A stretch of DNA of 64,000 nucleotides from Liolophura sinensis (GCF_032854445.1 NC_088299.1:19399608-19463607); one strand, 5' to 3'; numbered from the stretch's first letter, positions 1 through 12,660 are shown. Notes: generated by a model from the sequence alone, not told the origin. Made by a program: numbers and translations.

Positions 1-1340
1 TATGTATTGGTTACATATTCAAGAGACTGAAAATAAATTTACCTTGGGGGCACAACACCCAGAAAGACTGATTCGTCTAAGTGACAGTCTAAATGACGCT
101 AGACCGTCAGTACATTGTGTTTTAGTAACACTGGGTACATATGTACGCGTATATAATTGAGTAACCAATGTACTGTGTATTGCCGTATCTTCTTCCTATA
201 TTTTTGTAGCGATAGACATTGTAACTGGATATGAGTTATTTCACTACACTACTTCAAACAGAACCTTGTATTGTTACTTCACCAGTCACTAAAACATGAT
301 ATATTTCAAGGGCTACAATAGAGTACATTTCACTTTGCCCATCAATCGTCAAAAATGTATTCCCTAATTTGACTTAACTATATTTGTACGCAAAAATGTT
401 TCTTTCTGCATTACGAGAAGGATAAATTCAATTTTTTACATTGTTAATTTTCCTTAGTGTACTTGGATCACAATATACCAGAATGTGTTGCAAATGAATG
501 CTGTGTACGTATCTTTGTAGCATTTGTCAGCTCCTGTGTATTTCAATCAACGCCACAAGTTCTTACTACTAAAGCTAGTATATGTTATGTCAAGATTATT
601 CCATAAACGCCTTTACTCCAAGTTCCGTAAATTGTAGAATGAGTGGAGTCCTGTTGTAAGTAAGCAATGCTGGAGTGCACAGGGCCTCTGGCACCTGGCT
701 TCGTATGTGTGTCTAGGTTCGCTTAAGTAGTCAGATATGCATGCTCGTATTGAATAAAATAACCGCTTTGGATATCTAAACAACTTCAGTCAAAGCGCAC
801 CTAACATATTTCCATTATAGATAACAAACATGGTGCTTGATCTGGATGCTTATTAAATATATGTGCCTAGCACATTGTGTCTTTCCGATATCATTGCTGC
901 TGACGGCTTCTTTTTACACTCATGCATCCTATTTCCTTGCTTTTGTTTACTGGCTAAGAACGCCCATTATGATCGATGATATCCGTTTCCACGCCTAGAA
1001 GCATTATCTAAAATCTATCCCCGACACTCTCAACATATCTCTGCCTTTTGTATTAAAGCTCTAGTTCTTCTAAAAAAATTTTTTTCAAAATAACTGAAAT
1101 GTTTTTTTTGATCTAAATGATCAGTTCAAACCTCTATAGGAATTACGGAACACAATGTTGGTTATCTCCCTTCACTCAGCATCTTTAGAGGATATCCAGG
1201 CTTTTTCATTGGATTACATTTCTATCGACCCTTTAACAATGAAATAAACAAATCTGTCTGTGTAATCGAGTAAATCTGTTTGTGAATAACGACGTCAAGA
1301 CTAAATAATAAGGACTTCTTTTAACAAGAATAGGAATAAC
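1..1340. other. AT-rich stretch, no gene seen
   Basis: No open reading frame of note, no exon with convincing splice sites and no tandem array stands out here. The sequence is AT-rich with short homopolymers. A distal exon or regulatory sequence of a neighbouring gene could lie here unseen. Confidence 0.5.
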
Positions 1341-1352
1341 CACAACAGGTGG

Positions 1353-1622
1353 GGGGCCTCCGTGGCTCAGTCGGTTAGCGTGCTAGCGCAGCGTAATGGC
1401 CCAGAAGCCTCTCACCAACGAGAGTGAGTTCGCTGTGAGCTCAAGACCAGCTCATGCTGCCTTCCTCTCCGGCCGTACGTGGGAAGGTCTGTCAGCAACC
1501 TGCGGATGGTCGTGGGTTTCCCCCGGGCTCTGCCCGGTTTCCACCCACCATAATGCGGGCCGCCGTCGTATAAGTGAAATATTCTTGAGTACGGCGTAAA
1601 ACACCAATCAAAAAAAAAAAAA
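1353..1622 (+). repeat. tRNA-derived SINE, full length, with target-site duplication
   Basis: The head reads like a tRNA: an A-box-like TGGCTCAGTCGGTTAGCG and a weakened B-box (AGCTCAAGACC against the usual GTTCAAGTCC). It is followed by a conserved core (cgtgggaaggtctg, gtgggtttcccccgggctc, ccacccaccataatg) and the 3' block gtgaaatattcttgagtacg, then AACACCAATCA and an A-run. The 12-bp sequence CACAACAGGTGG stands on both sides (1341-1352 and 1623-1634), which is the mark of target-primed insertion. At least a dozen other pieces of the same family occur in the window. Tail and core resemble tRNA-SINEs widespread in molluscs; the family name was not checked. Confidence 0.85.
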
Positions 1623-1634
1623 CACAACAGGTGG

Positions 1635-4600
1635 ATTCACAAAATCAAAAAGTATTTAATTGGTATTGTCTATTGCGAAAAATTATTATTATTATTGTTG
1701 TTGTTGTATTGCAGATTCAATTCCACAAAAGAAAGACATACATTATAATAAATATATATTGAAATTATATGTAATGACAGATTATAGCCAGACAATACAG
1801 AGTCTGTATTAATACAGAGTATGACTCCACTGAGCACGTATTACTGTTATGAACACGGACATCTGAGCGTGATACAGTAACCGCCCTCTTAAAACTTTAG
1901 CGTTACATTTAACATTGTGAAGCTCACGAGGAGTGACTGCGCTTATAGAGTTACTTGTATCTGAACAGCTTTAATTAAGTGTAAAGGTTTCAACAGTCTT
2001 CATAGGTGTTCATATTATAACTCCATTAAAAGTGTTAATGTTTTTTTTTGGCTGTTTCAAGTGTTGGTTTAAGACGTTAATTCACTAACTTTCAATGGAG
2101 TTGAACAGTTTGAAAGGTGTTCAAACATTAACGCTTAATAAAAGAGGTAAGGTAACTCTCATAAGTGCAGTCTCTTCTCGTGATCTTTACGGTGTTAAAT
2201 GTAGGACTTTAGTTTTAACAGTGTACCACATTAAATGTCTGAAATGATCAAACGGTCTGTGAACTGCAACTTGTTCCACAAGATTGAAATTGTAACATAT
2301 TTGGTGACTTTAATATTGACTTATTTACATTGACACTAATGTATGCACAGTCAAAGGAATTCGTTAAATTCATTTGCATGTGTTTCTGACCACAGAGCCA
2401 CTACTAGTGCAAGCGCCATTCTGTTCGAAGGGAGGACGTATACTCAATGCGCAAATCGTCATCTGTACATGATTCAACCCTCCACAGTTCGAGTTACTCA
2501 CTTGTGACATCACCTATATGACTAACCGACAAACAATGAACAACCGAGTGACTGATGAAAGTCCTATACCAATATATACGTTGTACCGCAAAGGCAGCAA
2601 ATGAAGTCCTTAATTCAGTCATATCACTTATACAATTGACTGCTTACTGTAGGTAAATCTTGAAAAGTACAAACATACAAATGCGCATTTTTTCAGAAAA
2701 TTTCAAAGGAATTTATCCCCTGGTGTACAATCTTATCAGGAATATTAGAGTCTTTTAATACATTATCTTTGGAACTAACTCAGCGATTATGGAATTAACT
2801 GAACGAATAACGATGGAATTAATTGAAACCAACGAACGTCAAAGTGAAGACAGTCTCTGAAGCCACTCCCTTCCATCGTTAATGACACTGGTATTTATAA
2901 GGTCTGTGTTAGATTACTAGTACATCTCTGTGCCCTTGGTTCATATTTTAACCTCCTCTGTGGTGTCTGCTTCTCTTTACATGTTTTATATGAGTTTCTG
3001 TTTACACGCCTAGATTTTTGAAGAGGCTATACCGGAGATTTCTGGCAAAAAATAGACCATCGCGCATTCAGTCGGTTTTGGTTATTATTTAAGAATAACC
3101 CAAATAATTAACCTTCAAAAATACCAGTTTCATCTGTTCATGCACGTGAATGTTATCTTTTCAAAATCGGCACTAAAGTTCTTACAATTTTTAAAGCCGG
3201 TCACTTTAAAATCCCTTTACAGTGCAGGTATTGATGGGCAATAGTTTGAGATCATACAAAAAATTTGATGTGATTAGTGAATATGGCTTTTGTGACCATT
3301 TTAAATAACTGAATTAAATACGCTAAAAGTGCTTCTTTTATTTATCTAAGTTTCTTTTTCAGAAAGTTTGGATAAATTAGAAAAAATATATGAAAATATC
3401 TGCAGTATACCATTCCTCAGCAAAACCTGAGAACCCTTATCATGCACGGCAAATCATTCCACTCTTCATGCATGCCACTCGGTCATTCGATATTCGAATG
3501 TTTTGTCCAAGCAAAGGGAAGAAAAATTTTAATTCGGCGGTGTTAGGTTTCTAGACCTATCTTAGTCTTTGTCACTCTGGTGGAGCACAATACATTTGTC
3601 TGGTTCTAGCTTTAACGTTATTTCAAGTCACAAACGAAGCGCAAGGTGTCGTATATTCATCGTGTTCAATTAGAACGCCACGTCGGACATATCATCAGTT
3701 GCAATCAAAGCGCAGCTAAGATACATATTTTGTTATCGACAACGGACATTCGAGCATGGTACACGTATTGAATACTGATTTCATCCAGTCTTCTGGAACA
3801 TACCTTGCCTCTTTCCAACTTCACTGAAAACTGTTGATTACTTCTATTTGCATGATTCTGTCATATTTTCGTACTTTATATACTTTCGTAGTTCTTTGGT
3901 AGTTTGTGTTATACATCATTTAGGGAACTGACATTGCCATTATTGACCTTGAACGTCCTTATTAGTTGACGGCTGGTGTATGAATGCCTGCTTCGATGCA
4001 TAGATTTCCATTGTTTTTAATCAAGCATTTGGCGTGCCTCAAGGATTGATCCATAATAGGCCCACGACTTCTCCCTTTTTTTATTATTGACATAACATGC
4101 TTCTCTGAGCTTCTTAATTTTATATCATTTGTCAACGAAAGAAGTATTTCACTTACTTCATATGATATCTTTGCATCAATAAACCAATAGATTTACTAAT
4201 TTAAAAGTATGAGAGGTCACAACAACATGGACACCAGTTTCTTCCAATCTTTCATCTGACTTTAAACAACTGATCTCATCGGTGAATACATATTCCTTGG
4301 TATTATACTGAATGGCAAACTCCCCTAGACTTCACACATTGCAGAAGCCAAATGTACCGGAAATCCATTGTCATGTCAATACACATGTAGGCCTACGTGC
4401 AATTGTACACAAAATGCCGTGTATATATAACCAAGCATATCGAACTCCTTGTTCGTATGTTTGTCTTTCTTTGTCTACAATCTCAATTCATCCTCAGCCT
4501 GCTCATTTGTTTGATTGGGGTTGCTAAAATAGCAGTGATCAGATATCGGTTTCATAACACATACGAACTTCATATGTAGGTAAAGACTTACTTAGTTAAG

Positions 4601-4970
4601 CAGAACACATTGAATGAAACCGGACATAGGATCTCTCGAGAACCGGCGCATCAGAAATTTGTGTACAGAACTGAAATGCTCAAGACTTTCAATGTATAAA
4701 CACTTTATTCTCCGTCGCCTAACGAGCCCATAAGTTCGCACAACAACTCAGAATATCGACTCTTCTGCTGTCGATTTCCACAGCCGTATCAGAAGACAAA
4801 CTGAAATACACGATTAACAAACATGATTTTTGGCGAAGCTTTCTTCCATGCCTATATATATGATATCTATAATTTTAAATTAAAACAAATTAATACATTG
4901 ACTACCAGGTACAATTTCAGGCATGAATTTGTTAACGCATTTTCTGTTCCTCGAGTGAATTTTTTATATA
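1635..4970. other. Intergenic, no gene seen
   Basis: An ATT/GTT trinucleotide run lies at about 1682-1708. Otherwise this is AT-rich unique-looking sequence with short, unconvincing reading frames. No splice-flanked coding exon was recognised. Confidence 0.45.
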
Positions 4971-4972
4971 TA

Positions 4973-6515
4973 CTACCAGGCAAAAGAAAGGTTTCACCGT
5001 ATTTTTTGTCATAAAAAAAGTAAAAGCGCGGTTCCGGTTTTGATTCTAAGCAGGACTTAGTGTATGACTGCATCGTTTCCTCTACCAGAACGCATCGTCA
5101 CGAACGCAGCAATTTGAATTGTGAAATTGCGACCACATGCAAAACGTCCTTTTGAGGCATGGCTCGTGATGCACGTGCGGTTGCATAAATACTCTTGCTC
5201 GAAAGAGTAGACATTCAGTGACCGAAAAAACACCAACAGTATGCCAAGACTTACGCAAGCGCATCGAGACCAGGCCATCAGTATGTCCACCATGGGAGTC
5301 TCGCAACGTCACATTGCAAGAACGTTCAACTGCAGCCAAACCACCATCAGGAGGTTGTTGATACGCTATCAGCAGACAGGCCAGACCCAAGACAGACCAA
5401 GATCGGGAAGACCGAGGGTAACAACTGCGGCTGAAGATCGCTACATCCGGCAGATCCACCTTCGAAACCGATTCGTCACGGCGACGTCAACAGCGTCGAC
5501 GGCACTAGGCCATGTCATCAGCCCCAGAACAACACTGCGTCGTCTTCGTTCAGCTGGTTTACGACCTTACAGCCCCTTCCGTGGGATGGCCTTGACCCTT
5601 TTACACCGTCAACGCAGATTGCGATGGGCACGTATTGTACGTCGGTGGCAGCGACGTGACTGGGCAAGAGTGCTGTTTACAGACGAGAGCAGGTTCTGTC
5701 TATTCAGGAACGATGGCAGAGTTCGAGTTTTCCGACGAACAGGCGAGCGTCTCGCGCCAAACTGCGTAAGAGAGGTTTATCCGTTTGGAGGCGGAGGCGT
5801 CATGGTTTGGGGAGGGATTTGTGACCAAATGAAGACGCAGCTGGTTATTGTGTGAGGTAATCTGACTGGCCAGCGATACGTTGATGAGGTACTGAGACCT
5901 GTCGTCGTTCCTTTCCTCCAACGACAGCCAAGAGGATCGATCTTGCAACACGACAACGCAAGACCTCACACTGCCCGCATTGTTACAGACTACCTCGAGA
6001 CCGCAAACGTCATCGTGTTGCCCTGGCCAGCCAACTCACCAGACATGAACCCCATTGAGCATCTCTGAGATCACCTTGACCGCCGTTTGAGACAGCTGGT
6101 GCCTCCTCCAACTAACCAACAGGAACTTGAGCAAGCTCTGTTAAACCTATGGAACCTTATCCCTGTTGGCGTCATCCGGCGACTGACGACGTCAATGCTG
6201 AGGCGTGTGCTTGCTTGCATTGATGCCCAGGGTGGCCACACTCGCTACTGATGATTGTAGTCCTTCATTTCTGTGGATACTGTGACTTTACACGCACTTG
6301 CCAGTTAACTTCACTTTTGTGTAATTTTTTCTTCTGACCCCTTGTCTATTTCATTGTGTTTTGTGGCCAGTTGAATGCCAATATTTTAAAGCCTTTTTGA
6401 GAGAATATTTCACTATGATTCCTGTTTATAAACCAATCTTCTTAATTCTTATATCTGCCTTTGTTTTTCTTTTATGGGCTCAAGAAGTTTGTGAAACCTT
6501 TCTTTTGCCTGGTAG
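4973..6515 (+). mobile_element. Tc1-type DNA transposon, nearly whole
   Basis: The element is about 1.54 kb and ends in a perfect inverted repeat: ACTACCAGGCAAAAGAAAGG plus six more bases at 4972-4997, matched in reverse complement at 6491-6516. TA stands at the left edge; the right edge reads TT, probably a decayed TA target duplicate. It encloses one transposase frame (5241-6251). Tc1/mariner elements move by cut and paste at TA sites. The sharp, identical ends suggest that insertion is fairly recent. Confidence 0.9.
5241..6251 (+). pseudogene. Tc1 transposase (DD34E) with two in-frame stops
   Basis: The frame is 336 codons, the usual Tc1 length. The N-terminal part (about residues 1-60) holds paired helix-turn-helix DNA-binding segments, including SQRHIARTFNCSQTTIRRLL, followed by a GRPR-like linker (RSGRPR, about residues 54-59). 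The catalytic triad is visible: D148 in FTDESRF, D238 in QHDNARPH and E273 in PDMNPIEHL, with 34 residues between the last two, which is the Tc1 DD34E spacing. The frame is interrupted by TGA at 5853 (probably from CGA) and TGA at 6066 (where the family has the W of HLWD). No frameshift was found, and the frame closes with TGA at 6249. As written the enzyme would be truncated before the second catalytic D, so this copy is inactive. Confidence 0.9.
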
Positions 6516-6516
6516 T

Positions 6517-7966
6517 TTATATATATATATAAATGGACTTGTTTAACGAAGCTCTCCATGGCTGGTCAATGCATGTGTTTTGCGACTTATATACGGGAGG
6601 GGGATAGTACATCTGATTTTTAAAATGAATAAAAACAATGAATATATACAGTTTTTAAAGCTCGTTATACAGGTTCATGTACTTAATTTACATATCTGTA
6701 AAAGGGCAGTGAATTACTCGGGGATCGTCTACTCATAATTCTGACCATCACTGTATATATTTTAAATATACTTGTGTATACGGGGTAACTTTACATCAGG
6801 CAACCAATCACGCAATCAGATCTGAGTATGATCTTTACGGCCACATACAGCCCTGAGTTATGAACAAGTGTAGAAGACGTAGAATTTTAACCTGTATACC
6901 TTTTCCGCAATGATTATAAGCCTACAGATACTCCTACAATATTACCGATCATTAATCTCCATTGAATAGGAAAATCCCTTTGACGCAGCTTCTGATTTTT
7001 TTCCTCTGCCTATAGCCGGTGGCTAATCAACGGTTTTCCCGATGACCTGGATTGATTATTATATAGTGTATGATGAATTACAATTCTCAATTGAGGCTAG
7101 GAGAAATTGATTGGCATGTTGCTGATTTTCAACGTAAATCGATAAATCTGCGTGATTTCCAGCGAATATAAAACTTTGGTTGCTTGTACTACCGTAATTG
7201 TGAGGCGGCATTTTTAATCCCGTGATGTGGAGCTAGTGTAAACCAAGACCTCGAGCCATTGATTGGTCAAGTATGGATTGAAGTGTAACGTCTACACCGT
7301 TACAATGTATTAGTTTCTGTTGTAACTTCGTACTGTCTCGTCCTGCTGCAGGGCGTTTGTCAGGTGTGCATTGATTTAACCGTGACAAGTACGCCCTATC
7401 TATTGTCACCTGTAAGCTTTGATCATTGGTATTTCGATATTGTGTATACAGTCCGATTCTTTTTGATTCTTTTGCTTTCATTCTTATGATAACATAGGCT
7501 ACTTTAATATTGTCCAGCTTGTCCATATAAAATGTTTATTGTGGTACGTACCGCCTGGAATAAGAGGGAACAGTCCAAAAATAACTAAAACATGTTATAC
7601 AGAGCCATTTACATGACCAGTCATGAGGAATGCACACATCAGCCTGGGTGTTCCTACACCACCCTAAATTCTAGGGATCAATACGAATTCACTTCTGTAT
7701 ATGCATTGTACAAAGTGTTTACCTTTCAGTTATTGGGATACACGAGGTGAAGGTTCAAAACCAACCTTGGACAACGTCTTCAGGCTTGTGGGACCCAGGT
7801 AACAATAAGCTTGAGTAATCATACAATAATCATATAAATAAATAAATCAATAAATAAATCAATACGCATTATACAAGTGCATATCAGCACCTTCACGTGC
7901 AGGCTTAGGGCGATACTTTATATATTGCTGTGAGGTCGCACGTGGGAAGGTCTTTCAACGTGGGAA

Positions 7967-7968
<2 letters not shown>
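6517..7968. other. Intergenic, no gene seen
   Basis: No supported gene. A short remnant resembling the SINE core (cgtgggaaggtct, about 7939-7968) leads directly into the AT repeat that follows. Confidence 0.4.
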
Positions 7969-8049
<81 letters not shown>

Positions 8050-8052
8050 TAT
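7969..8052. repeat. (AT)n microsatellite
   Basis: About 40 nearly perfect AT dinucleotides, preceded by a SINE-core remnant. The Tyr/Ile-rich reading frames across it on both strands come from the repeat and are not genes. Confidence 0.95.
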
Positions 8053-8935
8053 GCCGAAAAATTAAAACAAACAAAAAAAAGGATAAGGAAATACGTATGT
8101 AATGTATATATATACGTGCCGATATCGACCTGTAAGCTTTTTTTTTCAAAAATTAATTATTGTTCTGGATGTTATAAAAATGGTTGTAACAACATAAATG
8201 GGATAAAATCTTGCACTGGTCAGTGAAAAGTTTATGTTTTCCCAGTTCTTCGTGATTTATTCTGCGTAGGAGAGGTTTCACTAAAACCAAAACATATAGG
8301 ACTATTTCAACAACTTTGTGCATGGTGGTATTCATGAGCTTTCGGTCGCAACTACTTCCATTATCAGATAAAAACTGATAAAAAACTTATCTAGAAGGTT
8401 CCGTTTATACAGCCTATCTCGAGGCTCGTCAATTCCGGTTACCAGCATTGTAGCCCAGTCGGAATCGTGGATACATGGGGGATAACTCTAAGGTTCATAG
8501 AAACACGGCAATATCCAAGTCGTGGAGAGTTTGTGCTCGTCCGGCGATGAAAGCAGGTTAACTCTAAAGGTTCGACAAATGTGTGGTTTTGCATGTTCCT
8601 GACTTTTGTAGAGGTAATTATTGACTGATTTGGTAAAGTTTATAGTTATAGATTTTTTCTCTTCCAGATGTCTGTTAGATTTCTGTACACAGATCGCAGA
8701 AACACTGAGTTAAGATGTATGGGTCTGGATGCTGCCTGCTGAATGTTCAGCTGAAGCCGAGAAGTAGGCCTACACAAGTTGTAACATTACCCAGGCTAAG
8801 TGCTCGCTCAAACTGTACGTTAGGCCTTGCCACTTTCCTGTTCAGGTTGTGGTAAAATAAGTCAGTCTCAGATCACTCTGTAACATTTCTAACTACGCTA
8901 TAGGATCAGACATAATATCACGAAGAGCATGATTG

Positions 8936-8963
8936 TTTTTTTTTTTTTTTTTTTTTTTTTTTT
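8936..8963. repeat. poly-T run (28 T)
   Basis: Uninterrupted T homopolymer. It may be the reverse-strand tail of a decayed retroposon, but no recognisable element body adjoins it. The true length may differ because of polymerase slippage. Confidence 0.9.
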
Positions 8964-9002
8964 GTATTGTTAAACCTGGCAGCCGAGTAGAGACGTATTT
9001 TG

Positions 9003-9145
9003 ACGGCAGACCTTAACTTCACTGTCATCATAAGGATAGTTTGGGTCAAACAAGTGTAACATTACAGTGGTCCACTAGTGTCAGGGAAGACCAGTGATCT
9101 CATCATAATGATAGCTTAGGTCACACAAGAGTAACATTGTGTGTA
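9003..9145. repeat. Diverged tandem duplication of about 60-85 bp
   Basis: The segment with tcatcataaggatagtttgg, gtcaaacaagtgtaacatt recurs as tcatcataatgatagcttag, gtcacacaagagtaacattg about 85 bp later. This is an old local duplication with no coding potential. Confidence 0.55.
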
Positions 9146-9600
9146 ATTGAGTGTAAGGCATTGCATGTTTTAGCTGTTGTGTTTTTTTAAGGTTTGAAGC
9201 ATTTAACCAGATCGGTAAGATTGGTGTTAACAGAATATACCTATAGATATATCTTCGTTTGGATGATAATGTATAGGTGGTTTGACAGCTATCTTTCATG
9301 TATGTAAGACTGAATATTGCCCACTGGTTGCCTATTGTTACAGATGTTGTATGCTGGGCAGAACAATGGGCATTATACACAAACTTGTCTCAAAGGTGGC
9401 TGCCATTGCAAACCATCTATTCGCCATACATCTATTTACTTAATAGAAGCATAGTTGTCGTATTCACGATCATAGTGCAGACTATGGCCTAACCATGACC
9501 CCTACCTAACTGTGGCTAGTGGGTAGGATTTTACAGGATTGAGCCTGTATAAATGTGTAATAGAAGTAAAACATATAATTAATAAAAATATTATTAGCTC

Positions 9601-9711
9601 TGGTTATTCAATGAGAGGGTACGGGAAATGTATGATGTCAGGAATCCTCATATAAAGCCTCACCTAATATGTACTGACACCATTTCCGTATCCTATCACT
9701 AAATAACCATG
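9601..9711. repeat. Foldback (MITE-like) hairpin
   Basis: The left arm ggttattcaatgagagggta (about 9602) pairs imperfectly with the right arm, whose reverse complement starts ggttatttagtgataggata (ending about 9711). The pairing continues through gggaaatgtatgatgtcag against ggaaatggtgtcag. The roughly 110-bp unit would fold into a near-complete hairpin. Family unknown. Confidence 0.65.
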
Positions 9712-10951
9712 TAACAGATTTGTCCTACTCAGGATTAGACCCATCAATTCATAGTTGCGGAATGTAACTCTCTGTATTGAGCAGCACAAAGTGTTGGGAG
9801 AGTTACGGGGAATAACTGCTTCTGATGTTTCAGATCAACGGTAAGCATCTTTCACACGCGCATTAAATCTTCCATAGTGTAAATTGATATCAACCAAGTG
9901 GTTTCCATACTCAACTAACCTGTTCTGAGTCTCGCTGAACTAAAAACGATCCATGACATCCACAGCATTACAAAACCCTAAATTAACAAAGTAATTACAT
10001 TTTCAAACACTTCATCCACCCAATTCAGGGCTAAAAACCAATGGATAGGTTAATAGCTTTAGTGATGTGACCGTTGTTTTTAAAACTGAACACAGGGAAA
10101 TAACCTACTGAGACGGCGACTGCAGCATTTGAGAATATACATGTCCCCCATGTGATTGTTCTTGTTCAATGACAAGGGGAGTATTTTGTCTGATTTGGGA
10201 TAATGTAAGACTTGCACGAACCTTAACCAACATACCAAATCTCATTTAACATTCTAGCCACTAATCACAATTCAACTGTGTGTGTAATCACGACAAATGA
10301 GCGAAGTAATTACCAACACAAAGAATGCAAAATATCACCATGAAGGTGATTCTTATGATCTTCCATTGTTCAGTTTACCTATTCAAAATGGCTCATTAGA
10401 CAGTTGATGGGTATTCATACCCACAATACATTCACAGGAACAGATTTTACCATTAGTTCAATCATGGAAGAAAAAAGACCTATGCCTGCTTGTCACTGAG
10501 TATAGAACTGTCAATACTACCACAAGTAAAGTGAAGGAAATACCACTGAATATCAGTCACAAAATCACCTGTATAAGAAGTTGCATTATGTTGGCATATA
10601 ATAAATAAAGGCAATGCACTGGTACACAAAACACGAATACATCGTACACAAAACGATAAACAAAAGTCATGCAGCTACTAAATCATTTACATGTTCTGGT
10701 ATATACAGATCCTTTGCTAAGACATGCAACTGCTAAAATGTACAACCAGTGAGAGGAAGTGGCCATTAATTTTTAGATTATCTAAATCAAGTGGTACGTT
10801 GCATCTTTTTTGGGATCTTTTGGCAGCTTGGGAATAAGAGAGTCTGTATTGTGTTTGCCTGCCAAGGGTTACCATGCTTTAACGTGTTGTTTATCCCTCT
10901 CTGCCTGTACGATTTGGGTGTTAGATGCACTTCTTTCCTTTGTTTTTACAG
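9712..10951. other. Intergenic, no gene seen
   Basis: Contains a phrase (cacagcattacaaaaccctaa, about 9960) that recurs twice near 12270 and 12500, so part of it is a dispersed repeat. No exon was recognised before 10952. Confidence 0.4.
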
Positions 10952-11068
10952 GTAAAGTCTTACAGCAACTGGAGATTGTTGCACCATCAGCAGTCTCAGA
11001 TGATGTAGCTTTTTTGAAGTGTGTGCTGGCCACACCTAGTACCTGTGACCAAGAAAATCATCAGACAG
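10952..11068 (+). CDS. Candidate internal exon of an unidentified gene
   Basis: A 117-bp open stretch lies between a good acceptor (tttgtttttacag) and a donor (acag|gtatga), starting and ending in the same phase (1-1), so it could be spliced in or out without shifting frame. It encodes about 39 residues with ordinary composition, including VLQQLEIVAPSAVSDDVAFL and KCVLATPSTCDQENH. I do not recognise the family, and no partner exon was found nearby on the + strand. It could be an upstream exon of an unseen gene, a dead exon or chance. The sense strand and frame are inferred from the splice sites alone. Confidence 0.3.
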
Positions 11069-11277
11069 GTATGATATATACAGAGAGTCAGCTTATTACC
11101 CGCGAAGCCTGAGTTGAATTTGTCACAGGTTTTATTATACAGCGTCCAGTTGTTTACTTTACAAACAAGCAGACATCAGAGAGCTAGCTCATAAAGGGAG
11201 ATAACTGAATATAACTGATTGTTAGATATTAGTACAAGATTGTTGAGTATTGCCTCATGAACGTGGGATATTACTTT

Positions 11278-11325
11278 ATCATATAAGTGAAATATTCTTA
11301 AGTAAACAAGAATGAAATAAAACAA
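11278..11325 (+). repeat. SINE 3' remnant
   Basis: catataagtgaaatattctt matches the 3' block of the SINE at 1353-1622; head and core are missing. An A-rich, AAAACAAAC-type tail follows. Confidence 0.55.
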
Positions 11326-11328
11326 ACA

Positions 11329-11615
11329 TGAAAAGGCAATCTGTCACTGGTCTAAACTGTCCACGAGACAAGATAACATACAAATGAGGCAACACAGGCA
11401 TTCCCACAATGCAGTGTTTTCTCGTCGGTCACAAATGTAAACAGTAGGACATCTAACTAGATGCCTTGGGCCTTTGTTGTTTGAAAAGTCTCAGTTAAAA
11501 GAATTAGAAGGGGAAATGTGACACTGGTCTAAACTGTGTGTGAGATAAGATGACATAGAGGCAACACAGGTATTCCCACAATGCAACATTTGATCGTGGG
11601 TCACACATGTAAACA
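11329..11615. repeat. Diverged tandem duplication, about 115-bp segment
   Basis: cactggtctaaactgtccac, gaggcaacacaggcattccc, acaatgcagtgttt recurs about 175 bp later as cactggtctaaactgtgtgt, gaggcaacacaggtattccc, acaatgcaacattt. Old duplication or two adjacent copies of a dispersed repeat. Confidence 0.6.
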
Positions 11616-12203
11616 ATAAAACAGATTGAAAGTGAATTATAACTCTACTAAGCCAAACATGATGTTCCTTTCTTTCAACAATGTATTATAAAGTATTCAG
11701 CTCAACTGATGTTGCATGGTAAGCTTTATAATTACTACACTATACTCTGAGATTTGAAGTGCACTGAACATCTCCCGTCAGGTGCACTACAATAAAAGGC
11801 AACCCAGTCAAATCTTCAGTGATGTTTCTAAACGGAGTGACTTGAGTGAGTGGATGGTCAATGGAAATCCCGGATAAAACTGACACCCCTTTAGTACAGT
11901 TTATTTCTCCTCTGTTGTTGAATAGTCAGTAGTCAGGGTAGCATGAAACTGTTATGATATAACCAGGAAAAGGAGTTTTATCTGTACATGCACCTTACAT
12001 GCACCCTGGGCATTGGGTGACATGAAACATGTAGATCAGGTAAAACTGTGTAATGACCGTGTGCGACTACATATACACGTATGTCTTCCTGACAGCGAGA
12101 GAAAATTACATTATGACAGTTACTTATCTTATATAATAACCTGCCAAGTGTGGAGCCATAATCATGTGTGTGAAACTCCCTTGGCATGAGTGTGCTGGTG
12201 TGT

Positions 12204-12645
12204 GTCTTTATTGTGATTGCTTACTGTGGACTACACATACATATACTCTCTTGGCATGACTGATCCACAGCATTACAAAACCCTAAATCTTAGGGTAAAA
12301 CGTACCCCGCCTTTACCCATTGTATTATATTTTTATTATTTTTTTTTATTTGTCATTGCCTGACCTACATTTTCCCCTTTATATTATATAATTATAGCCT
12401 GCACTGTAATTAACTTGAGCGTTTATGAGCTTGAAGTCTTTATTGTGATTGCTTACTGTGGACTACACATACATATACTCTCTTGGCATGAGTGATCCAC
12501 AGCATTACAAAACCCTAAATCTTAGGGTAAAACGTACCCCGCCTTTACCCATTGTATTATATTTTTATTATTTTTTTTTATTTGTCATTGCCTGACCTAC
12601 ATTTTCCCCTTTATATTATATAATTATAGCCTGCACTGTGATTGA
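12204..12645. repeat. Near-perfect tandem duplication, period 232 bp
   Basis: The block from gtctttattgtgattgctta (12204) through tatagcctgcactgt reappears from 12436 with very few changes over about 205 bp, so it is a recent duplication. Each copy contains a short palindrome ccctaaatcttaggg. No reading frame is shared. Confidence 0.85.
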
Positions 12646-12660
12646 CTTGAGTGTTCTCAA

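Noticed and set aside
1360-1450. A functional tRNA gene
   Set aside because: The tRNA-like boxes belong to a SINE head with a degraded B-box, followed by the SINE core and tail and bounded by a target duplicate.
5082-5459. Reverse frames over the Tc1 element
   Set aside because: Shadows of the transposase gene on the other strand.
12280-12310. Telomere-like CCCTAA motif
   Set aside because: A single ccctaaatcttaggg palindrome inside a duplicated block, not a tandem telomeric repeat.
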